A stretch of DNA of 52,194 nucleotides from Spirochaetales bacterium (GTDB lineage: Bacteria > Spirochaetota > Spirochaetia > SZUA-6 > JAFGRV01), in contig JAFGQK010000374.1 in assembly GCA_016935735.1 (NCBI GenBank), positions 1 through 52,194 of the forward strand, in the 5' to 3' direction. Below, piece after piece: positions 16,848 through 25,516 of the stretch; position 1 is the first letter of the stretch, and each line of letters starts with the position of its first letter. Below the pieces are notes generated by a model. The model was not told where the DNA came from, did not search any database, and saw nothing but the letters and a program-made list of their open reading frames with translations. The position numbers and the translations under genes are program-made.

Positions 16848-18257
16848 TTAAAATCTTATTCCTATCCCCCCACCCACACTCACCTCATGATACCAATTCA
16901 TATAACTCCTGGAATTTACAACAGCAAGATACTGGGCTTTCGCTCTTAAAAATAGAATTTTTGATACATTGAATGTCATTCCTGCCTGGGCGGCTATACC
17001 CGGATTTACCAGCAGAACAGGTGTAATATACATTTTATTGTCGATAATCCCTGTTGCTATACCACCAAGAAGATTTAATTCCAGGGTAAGAGGAAGAAAA
17101 AATCCTAAATTCAAGCCTGTCCCTAATCCCAAACCTGAATAAAGGATGTGCAGGTTGTTCAGGTATTTTGCATCATTTCTTTTGGGATGAAAGATGTACC
17201 ACTGGTCAAGAATAAGGGAAAAATAGATTGAATTAAGAACGATGATTCTCCATTCACCGGTCAATTCACATCCCCCGAACGGATTTACCGTGGTAAATGT
17301 TTCCCCTACAGAAGTACTTAAAGCACCACTAAAACTTACTAAAAATGGTTTTGTCTTAAAAACCGCCTCCGGTTCTTGTGCTGGTTCCATAGATTCAGGC
17401 CCGGAATTAAACACTGGTTCCCCGGAATCAGGTCTTAAAAAAAGAAGAAAGCTTGCCTCTGCCTGATGGCCCGTATCTGCAAGCACACCAAAGAGAGGAT
17501 TTGTCTTTATTACACCTAACCGGATTTCCGTATAAAGCATAAGGGGATCTACAAATTTGCTTCTGTTGCTTTTTAGAGCCATTTTAAGTTGATAAAAGAA
17601 TTCCGATTTATCCGGTACTTTTTCACGGGCACCGGAGGTAAGAACCTGCCTGGAAATTCGGGTATATGCTTTTTTAAAATATTCAATATCGATAACCAGT
17701 TCCTGATTTACTCTTTTTATATCAAGTATACCCCCGGAAAAACATGAATCTGCGATGATGAAAATATGACGGGACTCCATTTTGGAAATACTTCCCCGCA
17801 ATAAGGTATTGTTGAGCCAGTTAACCTGTGAATAGGCATCTGTTCCCGCATCAACAGGAATCCAGAACCCGGAATCTGTTTTTGAATCCAGGTAACCGTG
17901 TCCTGCGTAAAAGATGAGAAGTGAATCATTGGCCTTGAGTTGCTGCTGAAGATATTCAAAGGTTTTTAAGATAGCTGCCTTTGTCGCTTTTTCATCATAA
18001 AGCTCTATCACCTCATCGATGTAGTACCTGGATACAAGAATGTCCCGCAGTTCCATTGCATCTTTTACAGGATGCTGTAAAGGAGTCCAGTACAGGTAAT
18101 TATTAATCCCGATAATCAGGAGGTATTGCCTCCCGATTACCGGGTGATTGGTGAATTCTTCATTCAGGATCCCGATGCCACGATCCTCTTCTGGAAAAAC
18201 ATGCATTGCAATAATTAAAATAAATATAAGATTGATTATGAATCTTTTTCTTTTCAC
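16848..18257 (-). CDS. Exported caspase-like (C14/metacaspase) protease with C-terminal membrane-type domain
   Basis: 469 aa from a GTG start with a GGAAGG ribosome site. Signal peptide residues 1-22. Residues 43-275 are a caspase-fold peptidase: strand RQYLLIIGIN, catalytic His120 in LIFYAGHGY, and catalytic Cys172 in IIADSCFSGG. After a linker (about 285-310) the last 160 residues show alternating hydrophobic/Gly patterns and end GGGIGIRF, like a beta-barrel with a terminal aromatic residue. It therefore probably acts in the periplasm or at the outer membrane on substrates after basic residues, not in the cytosol. A sigma-54 promoter element lies 113 bp upstream. Confidence 0.87.
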   Translation of the reverse strand: MKRKRFIINLIFILIIAMHVFPEEDRGIGILNEEFTNHPVIGRQYLLIIGINNYLYWTPLQHPVKDAMELRDILVSRYYIDEVIELYDEKATKAAILKTFEYLQQQLKANDSLLIFYAGHGYLDSKTDSGFWIPVDAGTDAYSQVNWLNNTLLRGSISKMESRHIFIIADSCFSGGILDIKRVNQELVIDIEYFKKAYTRISRQVLTSGAREKVPDKSEFFYQLKMALKSNRSKFVDPLMLYTEIRLGVIKTNPLFGVLADTGHQAEASFLLFLRPDSGEPVFNSGPESMEPAQEPEAVFKTKPFLVSFSGALSTSVGETFTTVNPFGGCELTGEWRIIVLNSIYFSLILDQWYIFHPKRNDAKYLNNLHILYSGLGLGTGLNLGFFLPLTLELNLLGGIATGIIDNKMYITPVLLVNPGIAAQAGMTFNVSKILFLRAKAQYLAVVNSRSYMNWYHEVSVGGGIGIRF

Positions 18258-18380
18258 TTTTAGCCTTCCTTTTTTAATTGTTTTTTATTTCCTTGATATC
18301 ACAAATATCCATTAAAATCAAATAAAAAACATCTACAGGCTTTCTGTCCGCATTCAATTCTCTTATCTATAAAACAAATA

Positions 18381-18396
18381 AGCAATAAGTATGCCA
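18381..18396 (-). promoter_or_regulatory. Sigma-54 (-24/-12) promoter of the caspase gene
   Basis: Minus-strand TGGCATACTTATTGCT matches TGGCAYR-N4-TTGCW, with GG and GC separated by exactly 10 bases. Transcription should start near 18370, giving a 113-nt leader to the GTG at 18257. No gene other than the caspase set lies downstream. Confidence 0.78.
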
Positions 18397-18474
18397 TATT
18401 AAGTATCTTAATGTAATTTATTATTTTAAAAGAAATTACAAGATAACATAATTTGTTTCTATTCTTTATGTAAA

Positions 18475-18488
18475 TTGCGATTCTGCAA
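18475..18488. promoter_or_regulatory. Activator-site candidate 1
   Basis: TTGCGATTCTGCAA: TTGC and GCAA arms around six bases. Its centre is about 111 bp upstream of the predicted sigma-54 start, in the usual range for enhancer sites. Confidence 0.55.
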
Positions 18489-18553
18489 CAAAAACAGGAA
18501 TAAACATGCTTGAATAAACATATTTTCTTTGCATATAAAAAATTATAATACTG

Positions 18554-18567
18554 TTGCGAATTCACAA
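18554..18567. promoter_or_regulatory. Activator-site candidate 2
   Basis: TTGCGAATTCACAA, a one-base variant of the same repeat, within a longer near-palindrome (18552-18569, TGTTG/CAACA arms). Its centre is about 190 bp upstream of the sigma-54 start. Confidence 0.55.
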
Positions 18568-18571
18568 CATA

Positions 18572-18585
18572 TTGCGGTGCTGCAA
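18572..18585. promoter_or_regulatory. Activator-site candidate 3
   Basis: TTGCGGTGCTGCAA, the third copy, centred 18 bp from site 2 and about 208 bp upstream of the sigma-54 start. Paired sites suit an oligomeric AAA+ activator. Confidence 0.55.
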
Positions 18586-18670
18586 TAATAATGAAGAAAA
18601 AAAAACCTCATAAAAAAGGAATGCCTTAAAATTAATGTACAGCAATGTAAACCCTGGAATTTAAGGGGGC

Positions 18671-18698
18671 TTGCATAAAATGAAAAATAGTTTATAAT
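18671..18698 (+). promoter_or_regulatory. Sigma-70-type promoter of the DUF4384/sensor pair
   Basis: TTGCAT, 16-bp spacer, TATAAT (18693-18698), about 56 bp before the ATG at 18755. This suggests the regulator is made constitutively. Confidence 0.6.
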
Positions 18699-18754
18699 AC
18701 ATATTCTGGATAGTACGTATTAAAGCTTTACAGGATAAATAGGGAAGTATAATT

Positions 18755-19414
18755 ATGAAACAGCGAATATTCATTCTTATTTTAATTATTCTCCTGTTTG
18801 CTTTTCAACTGTTATTCACTGAACAGAGTGAGAATGATAATCTTATATTCCGCTGGGCATTTTTACTAAGGGATGACCGGGGGGTACTCACAGTCCTTAA
18901 TCAAAAATATCCATCCATACCTTTAAAGGCAGGGGACACCTTTAAGATATTTCTCCAGCCTGTTAAAAATGCCTATATCTACCTCTTTCTCTATGATGCA
19001 GAAGAAGAATTGTACATTCTTTTCCCCGAAAAATTTAAAAAAGAAATAAAGGAAGGGGAACATTATTACCTCCCCGATGATACCAACTGGTATTATATTA
19101 AGGAAGGTGTTGGAACAGAGAAATTTTACCTGATTGTTTCTACAAGCAGGCTTTTGGAAATTGAAAAACTCTACAAGGTGTATACCGAACTCCTGGCAAA
19201 ATCCGTATCCCGGGAAAAAAAATATAATGCAAAACACAGGGTTATTGAAAAAATAGAGATACTTTTAAAAGAAAAAACCGCATTTTCCGGGATTGTGGAA
19301 CTGCCTTATCCGGTTGCGGGGGAATGGCGGGCACTGTTAGACGAAGACGAATTTAATGCAATAGAGGTAAAAACTGAAGAATTTTATGCAAAGAAAATCC
19401 GGCTTACACATTAA
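18755..19414 (+). CDS. Exported DUF4384-type protein
   Basis: 219 aa with a signal peptide (1-22). The body matches the DUF4384 pattern: PLKAGDTFKIFLQPVKNAYIYLFLYDAEEELYILFP, then a YYLPDD turn and TEKFYLIVSTSR. DUF4384 domains are a known companion of bacterial caspase-like and kinase proteins and are thought to be ligand- or envelope-sensing. The last 29 bp overlap the start of the large sensor gene, so the two are translationally coupled. I infer a periplasmic partner for the CHASE2 sensor or the caspase. Confidence 0.83.
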   Translation: MKQRIFILILIILLFAFQLLFTEQSENDNLIFRWAFLLRDDRGVLTVLNQKYPSIPLKAGDTFKIFLQPVKNAYIYLFLYDAEEELYILFPEKFKKEIKEGEHYYLPDDTNWYYIKEGVGTEKFYLIVSTSRLLEIEKLYKVYTELLAKSVSREKKYNAKHRVIEKIEILLKEKTAFSGIVELPYPVAGEWRALLDEDEFNAIEVKTEEFYAKKIRLTH

Positions 19415-22400
19415 TCCAGGACATGCCCTTATCCTCGCGGGAATTATAACAGGAACATTTCTTTTTGCACATCTTTTAGTATTGTTTTTCCCCGCACTCT
19501 TTGGCATATGGAATCATCAGATTAATGATCATCTCTTCCTGCTGCGGTACGCGGTAAAGGGAAAGGAATCGATATCACCAAACATTGTACATATTGCCCT
19601 TACAAACGAAGGAATACGGGAACTGGATATCCCGGTATGGAACAGGAGAATATTCGGAAGGATAATTGATATACTTAACAGGGTTAATGTAAGGGCAATC
19701 GTATGTGATTTTATGTTTCAGGACCCCGGTACTGAATCGGATGATGAATTTCTTATCGATGCAGCCGGTGAATCAAAAAATATATACTTCCCCGTCATTT
19801 TCCAGCCGGAAGAATATACAACGATTTCCAAACCCGGCGGGTTTGATTATAAAAATATCGATCTATTGAAAAAAAACCTCTGGTCTCCGGAAGTTAATGG
19901 AACAGGAAATCCTCCGGTATCACAGGATATAATTTTTCCTTTTTATCATCTTCTTGAAAAAGCGACCGGAATAGGACACATCAACCTGATACCGGATTCG
20001 GATGGAAAGAACAGGAGAATGCCCCTTATCTATAAATATAAAGATACCTATATGCCGGCACTCATACTCCGGGTGATTTCCGATTTTTACCAGGTACAGC
20101 AGGAAAACATCTGTATTCAATTTGGACATTGTATCCGTTTACATGATGCCCGGATATCAAAAAAAATAAAAAAGGATCTTTTTATTCCTGTAGATAATAA
20201 AGGTACGGTTCCGCTGAATTTCACAGGACCCTGGCAGGATTCATTTTTTCAATTTTCTGTACAGAGTATCCTTAATGCAGAAAAAGATGCAGAACTCTTT
20301 TCCCATCTCTATGATATTATGGAAGATTCAATTGTTTTAATTTCGGATACATCCACCCGTAATAAAGACTATGGCCCGGGGATATTTCACAGCGTTTATC
20401 CATTAAGCGGGCTTCACCTGACACTGGCAAACATGATATTAAAAGAGAATTACCTTCATGAACCGGGAGTTATAGAGAATAGTATTATTACTCTTGTTCT
20501 TGCTTTCTTTCTCTTCTTCTTTTCTTTCCGGTTTAAATACAGGGTTTTTTTTACAGCATCATTACTTATTTTTTTCCTTTATCCCGTATGTGAAGTCCTC
20601 TGTTTTATTTTCTTTAACAGACTGAGTAGCATGGTAGCCTTTATTTCAGGGTTTCTTCTTGCATTCACTGGTATAAGCATATATCGTTTGTTTACGGGTG
20701 AATTGGAAAAAAAATTTTTACAGGCAGAAATTATTAGCCGGAAAAATCTTGAACAGACAAAAAAACGTTTTTTCCAGGATATAACCCACCAGATGCGGAC
20801 TCCCCTTGCCCTTATTATGAGTCCACTCGAGTCCCTTATGACAAACATTCAAAAAGCAGAACCATTATACCTTAAACACAATCTCGGTCTCATAAAGCAA
20901 AATGCAGATAAGCTGGTACAAACAGTAAATGAAATTCTCGATATTGCAAGAATGGATGCAGGAAAACTGAAATTGCAAACAGAAAAGACAGATATTATTT
21001 CTCTTCTTGATAACCTTATCTACTCCTTTAAAGGACTTGCACGAAAAAAGCAGATAGATATTGTTTTTAAAAAAGGCTTTCCTGAATTATACGTGTATAT
21101 CGATCCCGGCAGGATCGAAAAGGTCTTTTCCAATCTTCTTTTCAATGCATTCAAATTTACCGCTTCAGGCGGGAAAATTACAGTACAATTGCGTTCCCCC
21201 GTGGGACCAGGGAACACCAGTTCCAAAAAATCCGGAAAAAAAGAATCAATTCCGGTTTCTTTTACGGAAATCCGGGTAAAAGATAATGGTACCGGAATCC
21301 CGGAATCCGAACTTCCGTTTATCTTTGACCGCTTTCATCGGGCAACTGGTGTTACGGAAAATATACAACCAGGGAATATCGCCGGGCATTCGGAAGAAAC
21401 CGGTTTTTCCACAGGCGTTGGACTTTCAGTTGTCAAGGATTATGTTGAGTTTCATAATGGTATGGTAACGGTAAAAAGTACACCAGGAAAAGGCACAGAG
21501 TTTATTGTGCTGCTTCCCAATGGGAAAGATCATCTTGATCCTTTGGAAATTATTAATAAAGACATTAAAACACAAAACAGGAAACCGGGAAATCGTATGA
21601 AACTGGAAAAAACAGATACCCTTCCGGACAGTTCCCGGGTAACATCAGAACCAGCCATTCTTTCCGGTGATTCTCTGTTCCCCGGAAATCCTGTTCTTAT
21701 TGTTGATGATGAAACACCACTGCTTGCCATATATGACAGGGTACTCAGGGAAAACGGGATAACAAATATTCTGCTTTGTAATGACAGCACAGAGGTTTTA
21801 AAAATATTGAACAGCAGAAAAGTATCTGCAATCGCCCTGGATCTTATTATGCCTGGTATAACCGGCGAAAAGCTGCTTTTATTAATTAAGCAAAAATATC
21901 CTGAAATACCGGTCATTATTTCCACCAGAATACAGACCATTGAATCTGCTGTTCAATGCATTAAAGCCGGTGCATATGATTATATGATAAAACCTCTGGA
22001 GATGCAGAAATTCATATCCCATATAAAGCACTGTGTGGAGAAGCAGGATTTAAAGGATGAAGTTGTCCGGCTTGCAAATTCCTTTACTATTAAGGAATTA
22101 AAGCATCCAGATGCTTTCTCGAAAATTGTTACACAGGATCAACAGATGCTTTCTCTTTTTAAATATATTGAAGCAATTGCTGAAAGCCCTTTCCCGGTAT
22201 TAATTACCGGGGAAAGCGGTGTTGGCAAAGAGCTTGTTGCAAGAACCATACATAAAACAAGCGGGAGAAAAGGAGAATTTATTGCCGTTAATATTTCAGA
22301 AATCGACAGGACAATGTTCATCGATACCCTTTTCGGACATAAAAAGGGGGCTTATACGGGAGCAGATTCAGAGAGAAAGGGTTTGATTGAACAGGCAAAA

Positions 22401-23081
22401 AACGGAACACTTTTTCTGGATGAGATCGGGGACATGGATATTGCTGTACAGGTGAAACTCCTGCGTTTTATGGAAGAACAAACATACCGTCCCCTTGGAT
22501 CAGATACGGAAATACATGCATGTGTAAAAATCGTTGCGGCAACAAATGCAGAGCTGGATAAAAAGCTGGAGACGGGATTACTACGAAAGGATTTTTATTA
22601 CAGGTTTGCACAACATAAAATTTCTGTTCCACCATTACGTGAAAGGCCGGGAGATCTTCCCCTGCTCATAAAACACTTTGTTGAACAGGAAGCAATGAGG
22701 TTAAACAAAAAACCCCCTGCATACACGGGAAAATGTATCTCATTGTTAAAAGCTTACTCTTTCCCTGGAAATATACGGGAATTAAAAACAATGATTATTG
22801 ATGTTATGAGAATAACCGATTCAACGGTTCTCCCCTTTTCATATTTTAAAGAATATATTCAGGCACATTCACCTGCAGAAAAAATAACCGGGACAGGAAA
22901 ACGTGAAAAGGAAAAGAAAATTATCTATTCCGGGGATTTCCCGACTTTAAAAGAAATTAAAGATTTTTTTATAAAAGAAGCTTTAAAAAAGACAGGGGGT
23001 ATACAATCCAATGCGGCCATGCTGCTTGGTATATCAAAATATTCGCTCCACAGGTTTTTAAAGAAAAAAACAAGGAATTAA
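19386..23081 (+). CDS. Membrane hybrid sensor kinase / sigma-54 activator (CHASE2-HK-REC-AAA+-Fis)
   Basis: 1231 aa. Helix 12-38, then an extracytoplasmic CHASE2 sensor (about 40-355) and three helices (about 362-440). HisKA with H468 in ITHQMRTP; ATPase with N-box FSNLLFNAFKF, G1 VKDNGTGIP and G2 GVGLSVVKDY. Receiver domain (about 760-885) opens LIVDDETPLL, with phosphoacceptor Asp819 in IALDLIMPG. Sigma-54 AAA+ (about 915-1130): Walker A GESGVGKE, GAYTGA loop (usual GAFTGA), Walker B TLFLDEIGD. A Fis-type helix-turn-helix (about 1190-1228) ends AAMLLGISKYSLHRFLKKK. A full two-component sigma-54 pathway is thus one polypeptide. It probably binds the repeats upstream and activates the caspase promoter. 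Confidence 0.93.
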   Translation: MQRKSGLHINPGHALILAGIITGTFLFAHLLVLFFPALFGIWNHQINDHLFLLRYAVKGKESISPNIVHIALTNEGIRELDIPVWNRRIFGRIIDILNRVNVRAIVCDFMFQDPGTESDDEFLIDAAGESKNIYFPVIFQPEEYTTISKPGGFDYKNIDLLKKNLWSPEVNGTGNPPVSQDIIFPFYHLLEKATGIGHINLIPDSDGKNRRMPLIYKYKDTYMPALILRVISDFYQVQQENICIQFGHCIRLHDARISKKIKKDLFIPVDNKGTVPLNFTGPWQDSFFQFSVQSILNAEKDAELFSHLYDIMEDSIVLISDTSTRNKDYGPGIFHSVYPLSGLHLTLANMILKENYLHEPGVIENSIITLVLAFFLFFFSFRFKYRVFFTASLLIFFLYPVCEVLCFIFFNRLSSMVAFISGFLLAFTGISIYRLFTGELEKKFLQAEIISRKNLEQTKKRFFQDITHQMRTPLALIMSPLESLMTNIQKAEPLYLKHNLGLIKQNADKLVQTVNEILDIARMDAGKLKLQTEKTDIISLLDNLIYSFKGLARKKQIDIVFKKGFPELYVYIDPGRIEKVFSNLLFNAFKFTASGGKITVQLRSPVGPGNTSSKKSGKKESIPVSFTEIRVKDNGTGIPESELPFIFDRFHRATGVTENIQPGNIAGHSEETGFSTGVGLSVVKDYVEFHNGMVTVKSTPGKGTEFIVLLPNGKDHLDPLEIINKDIKTQNRKPGNRMKLEKTDTLPDSSRVTSEPAILSGDSLFPGNPVLIVDDETPLLAIYDRVLRENGITNILLCNDSTEVLKILNSRKVSAIALDLIMPGITGEKLLLLIKQKYPEIPVIISTRIQTIESAVQCIKAGAYDYMIKPLEMQKFISHIKHCVEKQDLKDEVVRLANSFTIKELKHPDAFSKIVTQDQQMLSLFKYIEAIAESPFPVLITGESGVGKELVARTIHKTSGRKGEFIAVNISEIDRTMFIDTLFGHKKGAYTGADSERKGLIEQAKNGTLFLDEIGDMDIAVQVKLLRFMEEQTYRPLGSDTEIHACVKIVAATNAELDKKLETGLLRKDFYYRFAQHKISVPPLRERPGDLPLLIKHFVEQEAMRLNKKPPAYTGKCISLLKAYSFPGNIRELKTMIIDVMRITDSTVLPFSYFKEYIQAHSPAEKITGTGKREKEKKIIYSGDFPTLKEIKDFFIKEALKKTGGIQSNAAMLLGISKYSLHRFLKKKTRN

Positions 23082-23089
23082 TGTGCACA

Positions 23090-23180
23090 GCGTTGGCTGC
23101 ACCCACGACCCAAATATAAAAAGCAGGAAATACTTCATGACCTGCAATAACACTACCTGCAGGAAGGTTTCGGCCAACGC
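23090..23180. repeat. Long-spaced inverted repeat between convergent genes
   Basis: GCGTTGGC (23090-23097) and GCCAACGC (23173-23180) bracket about 75 bp that itself contains GTGCA/TGCAC arms. The GC content is higher than in neighbouring spacers. Possibly a mobile fold or a terminator; nothing is recognised. Confidence 0.35.
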
Positions 23181-23185
23181 AAGTG

Positions 23186-23232
23186 TTACGGCAATAGCCG
23201 ACGGGTCAGAAAATCCTGGACTATTGCCGTAA
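23186..23232. terminator. Hairpin between convergent genes
   Basis: Perfect 12-bp arms TTACGGCAATAG / CTATTGCCGTAA with a 23-nt loop. The right arm overlaps the stop codon of the minus-strand GT-C gene. A bidirectional terminator for the sensor and GT-C genes is likely, though no U-run follows. Confidence 0.5.
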
Positions 23233-24522
23233 TACATAAAACCAGAATGCACCGTAAATATTGACAATAATGGCAAACTGGCAGATGGGGACGAGAAAAA
23301 TGTATGGTTTTTTAAAGGTCCTTCCGAACAGAAAGAGGAGTATGGCAATAAGATCAACACTGAATCGGTATCCGAACTGGAACCATCCGTTTGATTCATG
23401 AAGAAGAAGGCCGAACCAGATAACCACGATAGTGAAGAATGAAATGAGTATTTCCAGGACAGGTATCTTTTCATCTGCCATGGGGAGGAAGCGGGTAAAG
23501 AGTTTTTTAAGGAAATGATTCTCTTTTTGTTTTGCAATAAATTTCATACAACCGGCAAAGAGATACCGTAAAAAAAACGCAAATCCGAGGAGAATTACCG
23601 GGCTGGAAAACCATAATCCCGTGCCTGCACCGCTAAAGGAGACAATTCTCCTGCCAGGATCCCATTCCGGCGGATGAATGAATGCGTGGTAAATATTCCG
23701 GCTAAAGTAGGTGAAACTGAATACGCCATGGGGGAGTGTTTTTGACCAGGGAAGGTATTTATGCCCGAATTCCGCTATTGAATCGAACCGGACGTAATTA
23801 TAAAGTGTATAGAAAATTCCGGGAGGGATAAGCCCGGTTACGATAAAGACCAGGGTTTTTATATGGGGAAACCGTTTCCAGGCATGATATCCGTAAAAAG
23901 GAGTCATAAACAGGTAGAATGGCCGGCATCCTGATGCCAGGGCAAGACAGAAAGCCCCGAAGAAAAGGGGAAAGGGCTTTTGTGCATAAAGGAGGATAAG
24001 GAGTGCCGTGATTGCAAAGAAAAGACCGTAAAGCTGGCCCTGGTGCCATACTGCTCCATCCAGGGAAAGGTACATGATTGTGGAACCCCAGTAAAACGAA
24101 AATGACATGAGATAACTCAAGATACGGTTATTTGTTAACTTGAGGAGAATGAAAAACGCAAAAAGCATACCCACCCATGTAAAGATAAGCAGGGTAAAGG
24201 TATTCGGGGTATGCATCCCGAAAATTAAGGTTAAGGGAAACTCGATTAAACTGGGTATGGGCGGAAAACTCACATAGTACTTATCCTTGTATGAAGATAT
24301 TTCCAGGTACTCGATATTGTTATCCAGGGTTATCTTCCCTTCCTGCCATGCAAGGGCCTGCCGGGTATGCTCATCAAAATAGGAATGTGATGAAACAGAG
24401 TTGTTTATTCCATAGAGCATGAGAATCCAGCAAACCAGGGTAACTACTGCAAAAATAATGAAATCAACGCTGAATATTTTTTTTACATTGTTGAGTATTT
24501 CCGGTTTGTGACAACACTTCAT
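23221..24522 (-). CDS. Polytopic membrane protein, GT-C glycosyltransferase-like
   Basis: 433 aa with about ten hydrophobic helices. The first periplasmic loop has HSYFDEHTRQALAWQ, where the Asp/Glu could be the metal/substrate-binding acid usual in GT-C lipid-linked sugar transferases, followed by FPPIPSLIEFPL. Later helices carry SGCRPFYLFMTPFYGY. No family is certain; a dolichol-phosphate-mannose-type transferase is the best guess. The next gene upstream (24576-25391, same strand) encodes a CBM-like anchored protein. The same two modules occur fused in one gene at 36711. Confidence 0.68.
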   Translation of the reverse strand: MKCCHKPEILNNVKKIFSVDFIIFAVVTLVCWILMLYGINNSVSSHSYFDEHTRQALAWQEGKITLDNNIEYLEISSYKDKYYVSFPPIPSLIEFPLTLIFGMHTPNTFTLLIFTWVGMLFAFFILLKLTNNRILSYLMSFSFYWGSTIMYLSLDGAVWHQGQLYGLFFAITALLILLYAQKPFPLFFGAFCLALASGCRPFYLFMTPFYGYHAWKRFPHIKTLVFIVTGLIPPGIFYTLYNYVRFDSIAEFGHKYLPWSKTLPHGVFSFTYFSRNIYHAFIHPPEWDPGRRIVSFSGAGTGLWFSSPVILLGFAFFLRYLFAGCMKFIAKQKENHFLKKLFTRFLPMADEKIPVLEILISFFTIVVIWFGLLLHESNGWFQFGYRFSVDLIAILLFLFGRTFKKPYIFLVPICQFAIIVNIYGAFWFYVLRQ

Positions 24523-24575
24523 ATCTTATTCCCGTCCATTCTCGCCTAAATTTCTGTTTTTTACTGGTTGAAAAA

Positions 24576-25391
24576 TCAGGTTGTATTTGTTCCCGGATCT
24601 GAAGTATCTTCCCCGGGTCCATTTGTGTCTTCCTGTTCACCGGTTGTCCCCGGTTTTTTACGGGTAAGAATAATCAGAATAACAACGGCAATCCCGACAA
24701 CAATGACAATAATAATGATGATAATCAAAAGAGCGAGTGTTCCGTTTATCTTTTTGTCTTTAATAATTGTCTTCTTTTTTCCCTTTTCTGCCCCGGATTG
24801 TAATGAATCTTCATTTTTCTCCATAACAGTCACTTTTGCTCCTGCCGGAAGTGAATTGACTTTTATCATGGAAATATCATCAAACCATGCCTTTCCGGTA
24901 TTCTCTGCCCCGTAATTCCCCACCTGGAGCATGATCTCGATATGAGAGGTATCGGGGCCTGTGGAAATATAAAGTTCTGCAAATTGCCAGGGGGTCGTTC
25001 CCCTGAAGTCCCCCCCTACTTCGAAATAATCAATAACACTGATTCCCGCACCCTCGAGATTTTCCCCGACATTTTCGGTTCTTACCCAGCCGGTTACACG
25101 GTAAAATGAGTTCGCTTTTACGGTTACATTCTGGATATAATACCCGTGATTCTTCTTCATATTATTTACAGCAACCGATTTGCTTCCTGTATAAGCAACC
25201 TTTGTATCGACCTCAAACCTGGTAACAGAATCATCTTTAATCCAGCTATGTGTTGCCCAGTTCTTAGGATTTCCTTCAGAGTCGAGTAACTCAAATGAAG
25301 GATTTTTTATAAGATTTTCCTGGGCATGAATGATTCCGCACAGGATGAAAAGAACAATAATGAATGTTATAAAAATTCTATTGGTTTTCAT
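24576..25391 (-). CDS. Membrane-anchored CBM-like (CBM4/9-type) protein
   Basis: 271 aa from ATG 25391. Signal peptide 1-23 (ending IIHAQ). Residues 24-180 form a jelly-roll carbohydrate-binding-like domain: NLIKNPSFE opening, NHGYYIQNVTVKANSFYRVTGWVRT, and the closing GKAWFDDISMIKV. A Lys-rich spacer precedes a single hydrophobic helix of Ile/Val residues (about 208-238) and an acidic Gly/Thr tail. This places the domain outside, held by the C-terminal helix. It lies 53 bp before the GT-C gene. It is a paralogue of the N-terminal domain of the protein at 36711. Confidence 0.8.
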   Translation of the reverse strand: MKTNRIFITFIIVLFILCGIIHAQENLIKNPSFELLDSEGNPKNWATHSWIKDDSVTRFEVDTKVAYTGSKSVAVNNMKKNHGYYIQNVTVKANSFYRVTGWVRTENVGENLEGAGISVIDYFEVGGDFRGTTPWQFAELYISTGPDTSHIEIMLQVGNYGAENTGKAWFDDISMIKVNSLPAGAKVTVMEKNEDSLQSGAEKGKKKTIIKDKKINGTLALLIIIIIIVIVVGIAVVILIILTRKKPGTTGEQEDTNGPGEDTSDPGTNTT

Positions 25392-25516
25392 ATTAATCTT
25401 ATAACACATCATAGTGAAAAAAGTCAAGAAATAATTTTTTTCCAAAAACAGAAGAATATAAATAAATCCATTTAAATTCTATTGTTTCTTACCATTGTTT
25501 TCTTTATATTATAGTC

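Larger units (their letters stand above)
18258..18754. other. Divergent regulatory region between caspase and DUF4384 genes
   Basis: 497 bp, AT-rich, no gene. It contains a sigma-54 element toward the caspase gene, three related inverted repeats, and a sigma-70-type promoter toward the DUF4384/sensor pair. Each is listed separately. Confidence 0.75.

Noticed and set aside
23082..23232. Integron attC or cobalamin riboswitch
   Set aside because: Inverted repeats suggested both, but the attC core GTTRRRY and the B12-box consensus are not met.
23058..23537. Minus-strand membrane-like reading over the convergent spacer
   Set aside because: Most of it is the opposite-frame shadow of the GT-C gene; the unique part is structured repeat DNA.
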